A DNA stretch of 64,000 bases from NCBI RefSeq assembly GCF_026340465.1, contig NZ_JAPEPC010000001.1, forward strand, positions 6,649,501 to 6,713,500. The letters are read 5' to 3'. This DNA comes from Streptomyces sp. NBC_01306. GTDB taxonomy: Bacteria; Actinomycetota; Actinomycetes; Streptomycetales; Streptomycetaceae. The notes under the pieces are model-generated. The model searched no databases, had not been told where the DNA came from, and worked only from the letters and a program-made list of their open reading frames with translations. The translations under genes and the position numbers were made by a program. Shown here in pieces: positions 8,560 to 16,711 of the stretch. Numbering within the stretch: position 1 is the stretch's first letter; each line of letters opens with the position of its first letter.

Positions 8560-9684
8560 ATGGACTATGGATTCACCCCCGAGGAGGAGGCGTTTCGCAG
8601 CGAGGTACTGGAGTTCCTCGCCGACTTCCAGGGGCTGGACGGCTACTTCCACCGCCGTGAGGGCACGGGGGAGGGCGTACGGAGGGTCTACCGGGCGCTC
8701 GGGGAGCGCGGTTGGCTGTCACTGTCCTGGCCCGCGGAGTTCGGTGGCGGGGGGTTGTCACCCGCGTACGAGTTCATCCTGTGGGACGAGATGGCCTATG
8801 CGCGGGTCGCCCGGCCGCCGATGGGTCCCGGCCTCGTCGCCAAGGCGCTCATGACCCACGGGACGGCCGAGCAGTGCGAACGCTTCCTCCCGGGGCTCCG
8901 GCTCGGACAGATCAACTTCGCGCTCGGCTATTCGGAGCCGGACGCCGGTTCGGATCTGGCGGCAGTGCGGACCCGGGCGACGCGAGCCGGTGACGACTAC
9001 GAGATCAACGGCGCGAAGTGCTGGACATCCAACGCCCACTGGGCCGACTGCATCTGGCTGCTCTGCCGGACCGGAGCCCCCGACAGCAGATCGCGCGGAC
9101 TCAGTGTCCTGATCGTCCCCCTGGACCAGCCCGGCGTCTCGGTCTCCCCGATCCCGACCCATGACGGCGGTCGCCTGAACGAGGTCCGGTTCGACGGCGT
9201 ACGGGTCCCGGCCGGGAACCGGGTCGGCGGCGAGAACGACGGGTGGCAGGTGGTCGCGTCCGCGCTCGCGGTCGAACGACATGTCCAGTTCCCGCCGAAG
9301 CGGCTGCGAAGGGACCTCCAGGACCTCCTCACCTGGACGGAGAAGTCGGGCCTGAGCCACGATCCCGTCGTCCGCCGGCGGCTGTGCGACCTCGCTGTGA
9401 AAGTGGCGGAGGCCGAGGCGCTGGCGCTGGCGCTGCTCGGCGAGATCATCAGCGGTGAACCCTCGGCGGTCCCGGCGGCGTACCACAAACTGGCCGGCAC
9501 CCTGCTCGCCCAGGAGATCGCGCGTTCGGCCATGGAGTTCGGATCGGGCGAGGCGCTGATCAGGGACACCGATGTCGAGTTCATGTGGCGGCAGGCGATC
9601 CTGGAAACCGTCGGCGGCGGAACATCGGAAATGATGCGCGGACTCATCGCACGACAGGCGTTCGGGCTCGACAGCAAAGGCTGA
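8560..9684 (+). CDS. Acyl-CoA dehydrogenase, large subunit type (second)
   Basis: A full-length (374 aa) acyl-CoA dehydrogenase. Motifs are FALGYSEPDAGSDLAAVRTR, GAKCWTSNAHWADCIWLLCR and FDGVRVPAGNRVGGENDGW. SALAVERHVQFPPKR has the glutamate expected of the catalytic base. The C-terminus ILETVGGGTSEMMRGLIARQ is the classical signature, with the GGGTSEM motif that contacts FAD. It closes the five-gene unit; a 12-bp hairpin follows at 9741. Together with the 6781 product it could make a second heteromeric enzyme. Confidence 0.92.
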   Translation: MDYGFTPEEEAFRSEVLEFLADFQGLDGYFHRREGTGEGVRRVYRALGERGWLSLSWPAEFGGGGLSPAYEFILWDEMAYARVARPPMGPGLVAKALMTHGTAEQCERFLPGLRLGQINFALGYSEPDAGSDLAAVRTRATRAGDDYEINGAKCWTSNAHWADCIWLLCRTGAPDSRSRGLSVLIVPLDQPGVSVSPIPTHDGGRLNEVRFDGVRVPAGNRVGGENDGWQVVASALAVERHVQFPPKRLRRDLQDLLTWTEKSGLSHDPVVRRRLCDLAVKVAEAEALALALLGEIISGEPSAVPAAYHKLAGTLLAQEIARSAMEFGSGEALIRDTDVEFMWRQAILETVGGGTSEMMRGLIARQAFGLDSKG

Positions 9685-9740
9685 GAGCCGTCGCGCAGTT
9701 GCCGGTCACAGGAAAACTGATCCAGGTCTCGCTCATGTGA

Positions 9741-9777
9741 GGCCCGTTCTCCCGGAAATCACCGAGGAGAACGGGCC
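9741..9777 (+). terminator. Hairpin after the acyl-CoA dehydrogenase operon
   Basis: Twelve-bp perfect arms at 9741-9752 and 9766-9777 with a 13-nt loop, 56 nt after the last dehydrogenase stop. It would separate the catabolic operon from the transporter gene, at least partly. Confidence 0.6.
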
Positions 9778-9847
9778 CTGCACACACCGCGGAAACCGCT
9801 CATCGTTCACCAACCCGCAACATCCCTCACGCTCAAGGGAGTCAGGC

Positions 9848-11278
9848 ATGTCCGCTGCACCCTCCGCGTCGTCCCCGGAAAGCCCCGAGAGATCCGCAGG
9901 GTCCGGGATACCACCCACGGCAACGGATCCCGCACTGCTGCGCAAAGTGGCACTGTCGAGCCTGCTCGGCACCGTCATCGAGTACTACGACTTCCTGCTC
10001 TACGGCACGATGGCAGCCCTGGTCTTCGGCCCGTTGTTCTTCCCCGAGTCGAACTCCACGGTCGGCACGATCGCCTCGTTCGGGACACTGGCCGCCGGCT
10101 ATGTCGCGCGGCCCGTCGGGGGCGCTGTCTTCGGGCACTTCGGCGACCGGCTCGGACGCAAGACCGTGCTCATCGTGACGATGGTCCTCATGGGCGCGGC
10201 GAGCTCCCTGATCGGACTGCTGCCCACGTACGCGACGATCGGCGTCGCGGCTCCCGTGCTGCTGATCCTGTTCCGTATCGTCCAGGGCATCGCCATCGGC
10301 GGTGAATGGGGCGGCGCCACGCTGATGGTCGTCGAGCACGCCGACGCACGGCGCCGCGGCCTGTGGAACGGCGTGATGCAGATGGGGTCACCGATCGGAT
10401 TCCTCCTGTCCAGCCTTGTGGTCACCGCGATCACGCTCCTTCCCCAGGACCGGTTCATGGCGTGGGGCTGGCGCATCCCGTTCCTGTTCAGCGCGCTGCT
10501 GGTCGGCATCGGCCTGTATGTGCGCATCAGCGTCACGGAGAGCCCGCTGTTCCAGCAGGCGGCGCGGGCCCGGGATGAGCAGGCCGCGGCACAGCCACCC
10601 CGTATCCCCCTGGCACAGGTGCTGCGCGCGCCGCGTGTCCTCGTCCTCGCCTGCGCGGTCGGCATCGGCCCCTTCGCCCTGACCGCCCTGATCGGGACCT
10701 TCATGCTCACCTACGCCAAGGCCGTCGGGTATGAGACGTCCGACGTGATGACCGGCCTCACGGCCACCTCGATCACCGGGCTGGTGGCCATCCCGTTCTT
10801 CTCCGCGCTGTCGGACCGCGTCGGCCGCCGGGCGGTGTCGATGGGGGGCGCCGCAGGTATCGTCCTGCTCGCTTTCCCGATCTACGCCCTGATCAACACG
10901 GGGTCCGTCGCTCTGCTGATCCTCGGCATGGTGCTCGGGCAGGTGGTGCAGAACGCGATGTACGCACCGCTGGGCCCACTGCTGTCCGAGATGTTCGGCA
11001 CCCAGGTGCGCTACACCGGAGCATCCATGGGCTACCAGCTGGCCGCACTGATCGGCGGTGGCTTCACTCCGCTCTTCGCGAGCAGCCGGCTCTCGGCTTC
11101 GGGCAGCATCTCCAGCACCCCCCTCGCCATCCTGGCCATCGTCTGCGGGCTGATCACCGCACTCGCCATCTGGCGCACCGCCGAAACCCGCGGCCGGGAC
11201 CTGTCCGAGGACCCGGGCGCGGAGCCACTCGGTCAGGTGACGCAGGGCGTGCTGGACAGATCGACCGGCGGAGAGTAG
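9848..11278 (+). CDS. MFS transporter, metabolite:H+ symporter (MHS) type
   Basis: Twelve predicted membrane segments. MHS-family features are VALSSLLGTVIEYYDFLLYG near the N-terminus and ARPVGGAVFGHFGDRLGRKT in the loop 2-3 motif. GIAIGGEWGGATLMVVEHAD and YTGASMGYQLAALIGGGFTP are also present. MHS carriers import organic acids and betaines with protons (ShiA, KgtP, ProP relatives). ATG 9848 follows AAGGGAG; a frame open further upstream overlaps the terminator hairpin and is less likely. Being next to the CoA ligase and dehydrogenase genes, it probably imports the acid they degrade. That link is inference. Confidence 0.88.
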   Translation: MSAAPSASSPESPERSAGSGIPPTATDPALLRKVALSSLLGTVIEYYDFLLYGTMAALVFGPLFFPESNSTVGTIASFGTLAAGYVARPVGGAVFGHFGDRLGRKTVLIVTMVLMGAASSLIGLLPTYATIGVAAPVLLILFRIVQGIAIGGEWGGATLMVVEHADARRRGLWNGVMQMGSPIGFLLSSLVVTAITLLPQDRFMAWGWRIPFLFSALLVGIGLYVRISVTESPLFQQAARARDEQAAAQPPRIPLAQVLRAPRVLVLACAVGIGPFALTALIGTFMLTYAKAVGYETSDVMTGLTATSITGLVAIPFFSALSDRVGRRAVSMGGAAGIVLLAFPIYALINTGSVALLILGMVLGQVVQNAMYAPLGPLLSEMFGTQVRYTGASMGYQLAALIGGGFTPLFASSRLSASGSISSTPLAILAIVCGLITALAIWRTAETRGRDLSEDPGAEPLGQVTQGVLDRSTGGE

Positions 11279-11289
11279 ACAAGCACGCC

Positions 11290-11343
11290 AAGCTCCTGGT
11301 GAGTACGGGTCATCCTGTTCGAGAACCCGTCCGCCAGGAGCTT
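11290..11343 (+). terminator. Two-level hairpin between MFS and ABC genes
   Basis: Outer arms 11290-11299 and 11334-11343 (10 bp, AAGCTCCTGG and its complement) enclose inner arms 11305-11310 and 11325-11330 (6 bp). It starts 12 nt after the transporter stop, so a terminator is the simplest reading. The GTG at 11299 lies inside the left arm, which argues against using it as the start of the next gene. Confidence 0.5.
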
Positions 11344-11385
11344 CGCCATGTTGTACGTCGGTACCGATCTACGAGTGAGGCGTGT

Positions 11386-13104
11386 GTGCGGAGCTTCTCC
11401 GGAACGGATCACGGGAAGCCGGACATACGCGGCCCGTGGCATTACCTGCTGTGGATGGCGGCCGGACATCGCCGCCTCCTGTTGTCCGACTGTGTCTTCA
11501 ACATGATGTGGTCGGGCGGACTGGCGCTGACACCGGCAGTGATCGGCCAGGCCATCAACACCGGCCTGGTGGCGAAGGACCAGACAGCACTCGTCCTGTG
11601 GGGCCTGGCGATCCTCGGACTGGGCATCGCCACGGCGCTGTCCGCCCTGTTCGTGGAGCGCCTCGAACTGCGGCTGAAGGTCGAGCCCGGGTACGAGACC
11701 ATGCGGCTAGCCACCCGCAAGGCATGTGAACTGGGCACGACGCTCGACCGGAAGTCCTCGGCCGGCGACCTCGTCACGGTGGGCGTCTCGGACATCAGCC
11801 TCATCGGCCAGACCCTGGAGGTCGGCGCCCGCGGTGTCGGCGGAGCGGTCGGGTTCGTCGTCGTCGCCGTACTCATGCTGTTCGCCTCCTGGCAGGTCGG
11901 CCTGCTGGTGCTGGTCGCGGTGCCGGTCATCCTCTTCATCACCACCCGCCTGGCCCGCACCCTGCGCAGCAGGCAGAGCCATCTCCGCACACAGCAGCGA
12001 GAACTCACCGACCAGTCCGTCGACATCGTGCGAGGACTGCGGGTCCTGCGCGGAATCGGCGGCGAGGAGCTGTTCGCCGACCGGTACCGTGACGGCTCGC
12101 AGCGCCTCAGGTCCGTCGCGCTGCAACAGGCGCGGGCCTCAGCGCTCCTGGGGGCGGCCAGGACGTTCCTGCCGAGCCTGCTGCTCGCCGGAGTGGTGGC
12201 CCTGGCCGGGGAGCTGGTACTGACCGAGCGGCTGAGCGCCGGTCAGATGGTGGCCTTCTACGGGTTCGCCACGTACCTGGTGATTCCCACCAACCAGATC
12301 ACCTTCGCCGTCTCCAAGGCCATGCAGGGCCATGTGGCCGCCACGAACGTCATCCGGCTGCTCCGGACGGAGCCCGACGTCGGCCCGGGCCCCGCATCGG
12401 GCGCGATGCCCGGCACCGGTGTCCTGGCCGACCCCGAATCCGGCCTGCGGGTGCCCGCCGACGGCCTGACCGCCGTCGTCTGCTCCGCGGGCGACTCGGC
12501 CGCCCTGGCCGACCGGCTGGGACGCTACATCGAGTCCGGCGCGACGTACGCCGGACGCCCGCTGGCCGAACTGCCGTTGGCCGGGGTGCGCGAGCGGATC
12601 CTCGTCACCACCGCCGACGAGCACTTGTTCGCGGGACCACTGCGCCGCGAACTGAACCCGACGGGCAGGCCGGACGGCTCCGGCTCCGGCTCCGACGACC
12701 AGCTGTGGGCGGCCGTCGACGCGGCCGCCGCCCGGGACATCGTCGAGGCGCTGCCCGAGCGGCTCGACACCCATGTGGCCGCGGGCGGCCGGGAGTTCTC
12801 AGGGGGCCAGCAGCAGCGCCTGCGGCTGGCCCGCGCCCTGATGGCCGATCCGGAAGTCCTGGTCCTGTCCGACCCGACCAGCGCTGTCGACGCGCATACG
12901 GAGAGCAGGATGGCTGAGGGAATCGTGCACTTGCGCCAGGGCAGGGCCACCGTCGTGTTCACGACGAGCGTCCTGCTGCTGCACCGGGCCGATCACGTGG
13001 CGCTGGTCCTCGACGGCACGGTGGCAGCCGAGGGATCCCATGAGTCGCTGATGGCGGACGCGCGCTACCGGTCCCTGGTCGAGCGCTGGACGGCCGTCGC
13101 ATGA
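11386..13104 (+). CDS. ABC exporter half with degenerate nucleotide site
   Basis: A fused TMD-NBD half-transporter of about 572 aa. GTG 11386 was chosen because GTGAGG precedes it and the upstream GTG 11299 lies in a hairpin. Six membrane helices occupy roughly residues 15-320. In the NBD, the Walker A region reads VVCSAGDSAALADR (about 364-377) with no GxxxxGKS/T. Walker B is LVLSDPTSAVD, lacking the acidic pair in register, and the switch-loop histidine is replaced in VVFTTSVLLLHRAD. The ABC signature FSGGQQQRLRLARAL (about 470) is intact. It overlaps the next gene by 4 nt, and together they form a heterodimer with one active site. Confidence 0.88.
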   Translation: MRSFSGTDHGKPDIRGPWHYLLWMAAGHRRLLLSDCVFNMMWSGGLALTPAVIGQAINTGLVAKDQTALVLWGLAILGLGIATALSALFVERLELRLKVEPGYETMRLATRKACELGTTLDRKSSAGDLVTVGVSDISLIGQTLEVGARGVGGAVGFVVVAVLMLFASWQVGLLVLVAVPVILFITTRLARTLRSRQSHLRTQQRELTDQSVDIVRGLRVLRGIGGEELFADRYRDGSQRLRSVALQQARASALLGAARTFLPSLLLAGVVALAGELVLTERLSAGQMVAFYGFATYLVIPTNQITFAVSKAMQGHVAATNVIRLLRTEPDVGPGPASGAMPGTGVLADPESGLRVPADGLTAVVCSAGDSAALADRLGRYIESGATYAGRPLAELPLAGVRERILVTTADEHLFAGPLRRELNPTGRPDGSGSGSDDQLWAAVDAAAARDIVEALPERLDTHVAAGGREFSGGQQQRLRLARALMADPEVLVLSDPTSAVDAHTESRMAEGIVHLRQGRATVVFTTSVLLLHRADHVALVLDGTVAAEGSHESLMADARYRSLVERWTAVA

Positions 13105-14861
13105 GCGCGCTGCCTGTTGCCACGAGCCGCGAACTCCGCGCGTATGTGCGGCGCGCCGTCCTGACCAACCGCGCCGAGTTCGGCCTGGTGATCGCCTTGC
13201 AGGCGTGCTCGGCGGCCACCGGGCTGTTCGCCCCGTGGCTGCTCGGCACCCTGGTCGCGGACGTGACCCAGGGCAAGGACACGGTGGAACGTCTGGTTCT
13301 GCTGATCCTCGGCTGTCTGGCGGGCCAGGCCGTGCTGGTACGCCTCGCGGGGTACGCGGCCGCCGCGCTCGGCGAGAAGATCCTCGCCGCACTGCGCGAG
13401 GAATTCGTGACGGACCTGCTGGACCTGCCGCCCGAGGTCGTCGAGGACGCGGACAGCGGTGACCTGATCACCCGGACGACCCGGGACGTCGACCTGCTGT
13501 CCAACGCCATCCGGGCCGCGATCCCGGCGACCCTGACCTCGATCGGCATCGTCGCGTTCACCCTCGGTGCCCTGGCGCTGATCAGCCCGGTCCTGCTGCT
13601 GCCGTGCCTGGTCCCCGTCCCGGTGCTGGTCGGCGCGGGCCGCTGGTACCTGCGCCGGGCGCACCAGGGGTATCTGCTCCAGGCCGCCTCCTACTCCCGG
13701 CTGACCGAGAGCCTGGCCGAGACCGCCGAGGGCGCCCGTACGGTCGACGGGCTGCGACTGACCGCCCGCCGTATGGACCAGCTCAACGACGACATCGCCC
13801 ACTCCTACGCCGCCGAACGCCACACCCTGCGGCTGCGGAACGTCTTCCTCCCGCTGTGCGACACCAGTTACGCCCTGCCGGTGGCCGCGATGCTGATCAT
13901 CGGCGGCTCGCTCTACCTGCACGGAGTGGTATCCCTGGCCGCTGTCACCGCGGGCACGCTGTACGCCTCGCAGCTGCTCAACCCGCTGGACCAGCTGATG
14001 TTCTGGCTGGACGAGCTCCAGTCGGCGGGTGCCGCGCTGGCCCGGCTGCTGGGTCTCGCGCGGTTCCGGGGCGCGGCCTCCGTACCGGCGCCCCGGACCC
14101 CGGCCGCGGCGCCGCCGGACGGGCACGGCGGCGCGGCCGGGCCGCCGGACATCGAGGTACGGGATCTGCGCTACGCGTACCGGCCGGAGCACGAGGCGCT
14201 GCGCGGTATCAGCCTGACCATCGGGCAGGGCGAATGGCTGGCCGTCGTCGGGCCATCGGGCGCCGGTAAGACGACGCTGGCCAAGCTGCTGGCCGGTATC
14301 TACCGACCACCCAGCGGCGGCGTCACCATCGGCGGCCGGGACATCGCGGACCTGCCACCCGCCGAGCGGCGCGGCACGGTGGCTCTGGTGACCCAGGAGC
14401 ACCACGTCTTCCGCGGCACGCTGCGCGACAACCTGACCATCGCGCGGCCGGACGCGGGAGAAGACGAGATGGCGGCCGCCCTGAGGGCGGTCGACGCATG
14501 GGACTGGGCCGAGGCGATGGGCGTGGACACCCCGGTCGGGCCCGGGGGACAGGCGCTGGACCCGGCGAAGGTGCAGCAACTGGCTCTGGCCCGGCTCATC
14601 CTCGCGAGTCCGGACGTCCTGATCCTGGACGAGGCGACCTCACTGCTGAACCCCTCGGCCGCGCGGCACCTGGAACGGTCGCTGGCCGCCGTCACGTGCG
14701 GCCGCACCGTGATCGCCGTGGTGCACCGACTGCACACCGCCCGGGACGCCGACCGGATCGCGGTTCTCGAAGACGGCCGGATCACCGAATTCGGCCCGCA
14801 CGAGGAACTCCTCGCCAGGAACGGCGCCTACGCAGGGCTGTGGCGCGCCTGGCAGGGGTAG
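13101..14861 (+). CDS. ABC exporter half with intact Walker motifs, lost signature
   Basis: The partner of the preceding half-transporter (586 aa, TMD-NBD). Walker A is canonical, GPSGAGKTTLAKLLAG at about residue 384. Walker B/catalytic glutamate is LILDEATSLLN (about 507), and the switch histidine is present in VIAVVHRLHTARDAD. The signature is not LSGGQ but ALDPAKVQQLALARL (about 487). These losses complement those of the other subunit: intact Walker motifs here face the intact signature there, giving one catalytic and one dead composite site. Known asymmetric exporters (TAP, BmrCD, TM287/288) follow the same logic. The substrate is unknown. Confidence 0.9.
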   Translation: MSALPVATSRELRAYVRRAVLTNRAEFGLVIALQACSAATGLFAPWLLGTLVADVTQGKDTVERLVLLILGCLAGQAVLVRLAGYAAAALGEKILAALREEFVTDLLDLPPEVVEDADSGDLITRTTRDVDLLSNAIRAAIPATLTSIGIVAFTLGALALISPVLLLPCLVPVPVLVGAGRWYLRRAHQGYLLQAASYSRLTESLAETAEGARTVDGLRLTARRMDQLNDDIAHSYAAERHTLRLRNVFLPLCDTSYALPVAAMLIIGGSLYLHGVVSLAAVTAGTLYASQLLNPLDQLMFWLDELQSAGAALARLLGLARFRGAASVPAPRTPAAAPPDGHGGAAGPPDIEVRDLRYAYRPEHEALRGISLTIGQGEWLAVVGPSGAGKTTLAKLLAGIYRPPSGGVTIGGRDIADLPPAERRGTVALVTQEHHVFRGTLRDNLTIARPDAGEDEMAAALRAVDAWDWAEAMGVDTPVGPGGQALDPAKVQQLALARLILASPDVLILDEATSLLNPSAARHLERSLAAVTCGRTVIAVVHRLHTARDADRIAVLEDGRITEFGPHEELLARNGAYAGLWRAWQG

Positions 14862-14898
14862 AGCGTGTGAACACGACGACAGCCCCGTGCAGTTGGCG

Positions 14899-15852
14899 CT
14901 AGGTGTATTGCCCTGTGAGGTTGGGGACGCGGGTGGCGGGTGGTTTGCCCTTGAGCGCGGTGTGTCCGCGGTGGTGATTGTAGGTGTGTAGCCAGGCGGG
15001 GTAGGCGTCGCGTCGTTCTTGTTCTGACTGGTAGGGCTTTGCGTAGGCCCACTCGTCGAGGAGGGTGCGGTTGAGGCGTTCGACCTTGCCGTTGGTCTGT
15101 GGCCGGTAGGGCCGGGTTCGCTTGTGGGCGATCCCGGCTGCCGTCAGGGTCTCGTGCCAGAGGTGGGACTTGTAGCAGGCGCCGTTGTCGGTCAGGACGC
15201 GTTCGACGGTGATCCCGCACGAGGCGAAGTAGGCGTGTGCCCGCTGCCAGAACCCGGTGGCGGTCTCTTTCTTCTCGTCGGTGAGGATCTCGCTGTAGGC
15301 GAGGCGGGAGTGGTCGTCGACGGCGGTGTGGATGTAGCTGTATCCGGTGCCGGAGCGGGTCTTGCGGCCGGCCGGGCGTCCGAGGGTCTTGTGGCCGCCG
15401 CCGTTGGGGATGTTGCCGAGCTTCTTGATGTCGACGTGTACGAGTTCGCCGGGCCGGTCGCGTTCGTAGCGGCGTATGACGCGGCCGGTGGCCCGGTCCA
15501 GATGGGCGAGCCGGGCCAGGCCGAAACGGACCAGTATCCGGTGCACGGTCGAGGGCACCAGGCCCAGCAGGTGCGCGATGCGGGCCGGTCCCCACCTTCG
15601 TGAGAGGCGGACTTTGATGACCCGGCGTTCGGTCCGGGTCGGAGTGCGCCGGGGGCTGCGGTGAGGGCGGCTGGAACGGTCACTCAGCCCGGCCTCGCCG
15701 AGTTGGCGGTAACGCCCGGCCCATCGCTGGGCGGTGGTCGGCGAGACCTGGAAACGCTCCGCTGCCCGGCGCAGAGGCCATCCGTCATCGACCACGCAGC
15801 GGGCCACCCGCAGACGTCCGGTCTCGGTCAGAGGTGCATTACGGTGAGGCAT
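14899..15852 (-). CDS. IS481-family transposase
   Basis: A 317-aa transposase starting at ATG 15852 (MPHRNAPLTETGRLRVARCV). The N-terminal helix-turn-helix has RRAAERFQVSPTTAQRWAGR, and a second DNA-binding segment is RWGPARIAHLLGLVPSTVHR. The rve-type DDE core shows VHVDIKKLG (first D), RVLTDNGACYKS (second D) and NGKVERLNRTLLDEW (catalytic E). All three residues and the full length are present, so the copy may be active. The long frame opens upstream of 15852, but that segment forms a hairpin and has no family similarity. Confidence 0.92.
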   Translation of the reverse strand: MPHRNAPLTETGRLRVARCVVDDGWPLRRAAERFQVSPTTAQRWAGRYRQLGEAGLSDRSSRPHRSPRRTPTRTERRVIKVRLSRRWGPARIAHLLGLVPSTVHRILVRFGLARLAHLDRATGRVIRRYERDRPGELVHVDIKKLGNIPNGGGHKTLGRPAGRKTRSGTGYSYIHTAVDDHSRLAYSEILTDEKKETATGFWQRAHAYFASCGITVERVLTDNGACYKSHLWHETLTAAGIAHKRTRPYRPQTNGKVERLNRTLLDEWAYAKPYQSEQERRDAYPAWLHTYNHHRGHTALKGKPPATRVPNLTGQYT

Positions 15853-15909
15853 GAGGGCCTTTCGGGCTGGTGTAGACGTCGCAATCCACACCGAACCCGG
15901 AAGGCCCTC
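15853..15909 (-). repeat. Hairpin immediately upstream of the transposase start
   Basis: Arms 15853-15866 and 15896-15909 match over 13 of 14 bp. The structure abuts the transposase ATG, where insertion sequences often carry a hairpin that blocks the ribosome site in read-through mRNA. That regulatory role is inferred. Confidence 0.5.
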
Positions 15910-16042
15910 CCCCTTCAAGATCCCTTAGCCGAGATCTCGCTCACCCGTCCACAACCTCCTCGGACAGAACAGCTAGGGCCTGTCGTCAAAGTGCCGCCTG
16001 CGCAGCCGAATTCAGCCGCCGACCGATGAGGAAGCAGCACTC

Positions 16043-16555
16043 ATGGACATCCGCCCGTGCCAAGAAGGCGATCTTGAAATCCTGGAGAGGCAGATGCCCT
16101 CACCCGGACAGACACACCGCCATGCGATGCGCTTCGAAACGCAGGAGCAAGGTCTCAGTACCTTCCTGGTCGCCTGGGCCGACCGGATCCCCGTCGGGAC
16201 AGCACAGATTCTGTGGCACGGATGCAGAGCACCCGAAGTGCACGACCGCTTCCCGGAATGCCCTGAGCTGAACGGCCTGGGAGTCTGGCCGCCGCAGCAA
16301 CGGTCACAGGGCATCGGGAGTGCCATCATCCACGCGGCGGAGACCCAGGTGCGGCGCAACGGCTACCACCGGTTCGGCTTGGGTGTGGACGACCAGAACC
16401 ACCGTGCGGCCTCCCTCTACCTCCGACTCGGCTACCACGAAACCGGCTGCCGCTACCTCGACCGCTACCACTACCTGGACGACGAAGGCTTGCGCCATGA
16501 GGTCGCCGACCCCTGTAGGTTCCTGGTCAAACAGCTCACCGGACAGCCCGGCTGA
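16043..16555 (+). CDS. GNAT family N-acetyltransferase
   Basis: A 170-aa single-domain acetyltransferase. The acetyl-CoA pyrophosphate loop corresponds to PPQQRSQGIGSAIIHAAE (R/Q-x2-G-I/S-G pattern), preceded by a strand ending ELNGLGVWP. The next strand-helix unit FGLGVDDQNHRAASLYLRLG with Y at YHETG is the C-terminal half of the fold. The start MDIRPCQEGDLEILE is the usual GNAT opening. It stands alone after the IS481 element, and its acceptor substrate is unknown. Confidence 0.85.
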   Translation: MDIRPCQEGDLEILERQMPSPGQTHRHAMRFETQEQGLSTFLVAWADRIPVGTAQILWHGCRAPEVHDRFPECPELNGLGVWPPQQRSQGIGSAIIHAAETQVRRNGYHRFGLGVDDQNHRAASLYLRLGYHETGCRYLDRYHYLDDEGLRHEVADPCRFLVKQLTGQPG

Positions 16556-16711
16556 CACCAACGCCGAGCACTGAACGGCGCACGAGCCCGCCCGCCCGCG
16601 GTGGTGCGTGCGCGGCGATCTTGCGCCAGGCTGGGGTCCGAACCGTTCCGCCGACGGCGCCCGATCCGCGCCTGTCTCCGGCGGCACGGCGAACGCCACT
16701 GGAGGTGATGG

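Larger units (their letters stand above)
14866..15953 (-). mobile_element. IS481-family insertion sequence, ends tentative
   Basis: One intact DDE transposase gene with short flanks. Possible ends start with TGTGAACACG on the left (14866) and TGTGGACGGG reading inward from 15953 on the right, matching at 7 of 10 positions. No target duplication was identified, so the boundaries are provisional. The insertion lies 4 nt after the ABC operon's stop, leaving that operon intact but possibly without its own terminator. Confidence 0.5.

Noticed and set aside
11299..11385. GTG 11299 as the start of the first ABC subunit
   Set aside because: It lies inside the left arm of a nested hairpin and has no ribosome site; GTG 11386 has GTGAGG in front and gives a normal N-terminus.
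15975..16042. GGGCCTGTCGTCAAAG as the end of a second insertion sequence beside IS481
   Set aside because: It looks like an IS end, but no matching inverted copy was found within the window, so no element can be drawn.
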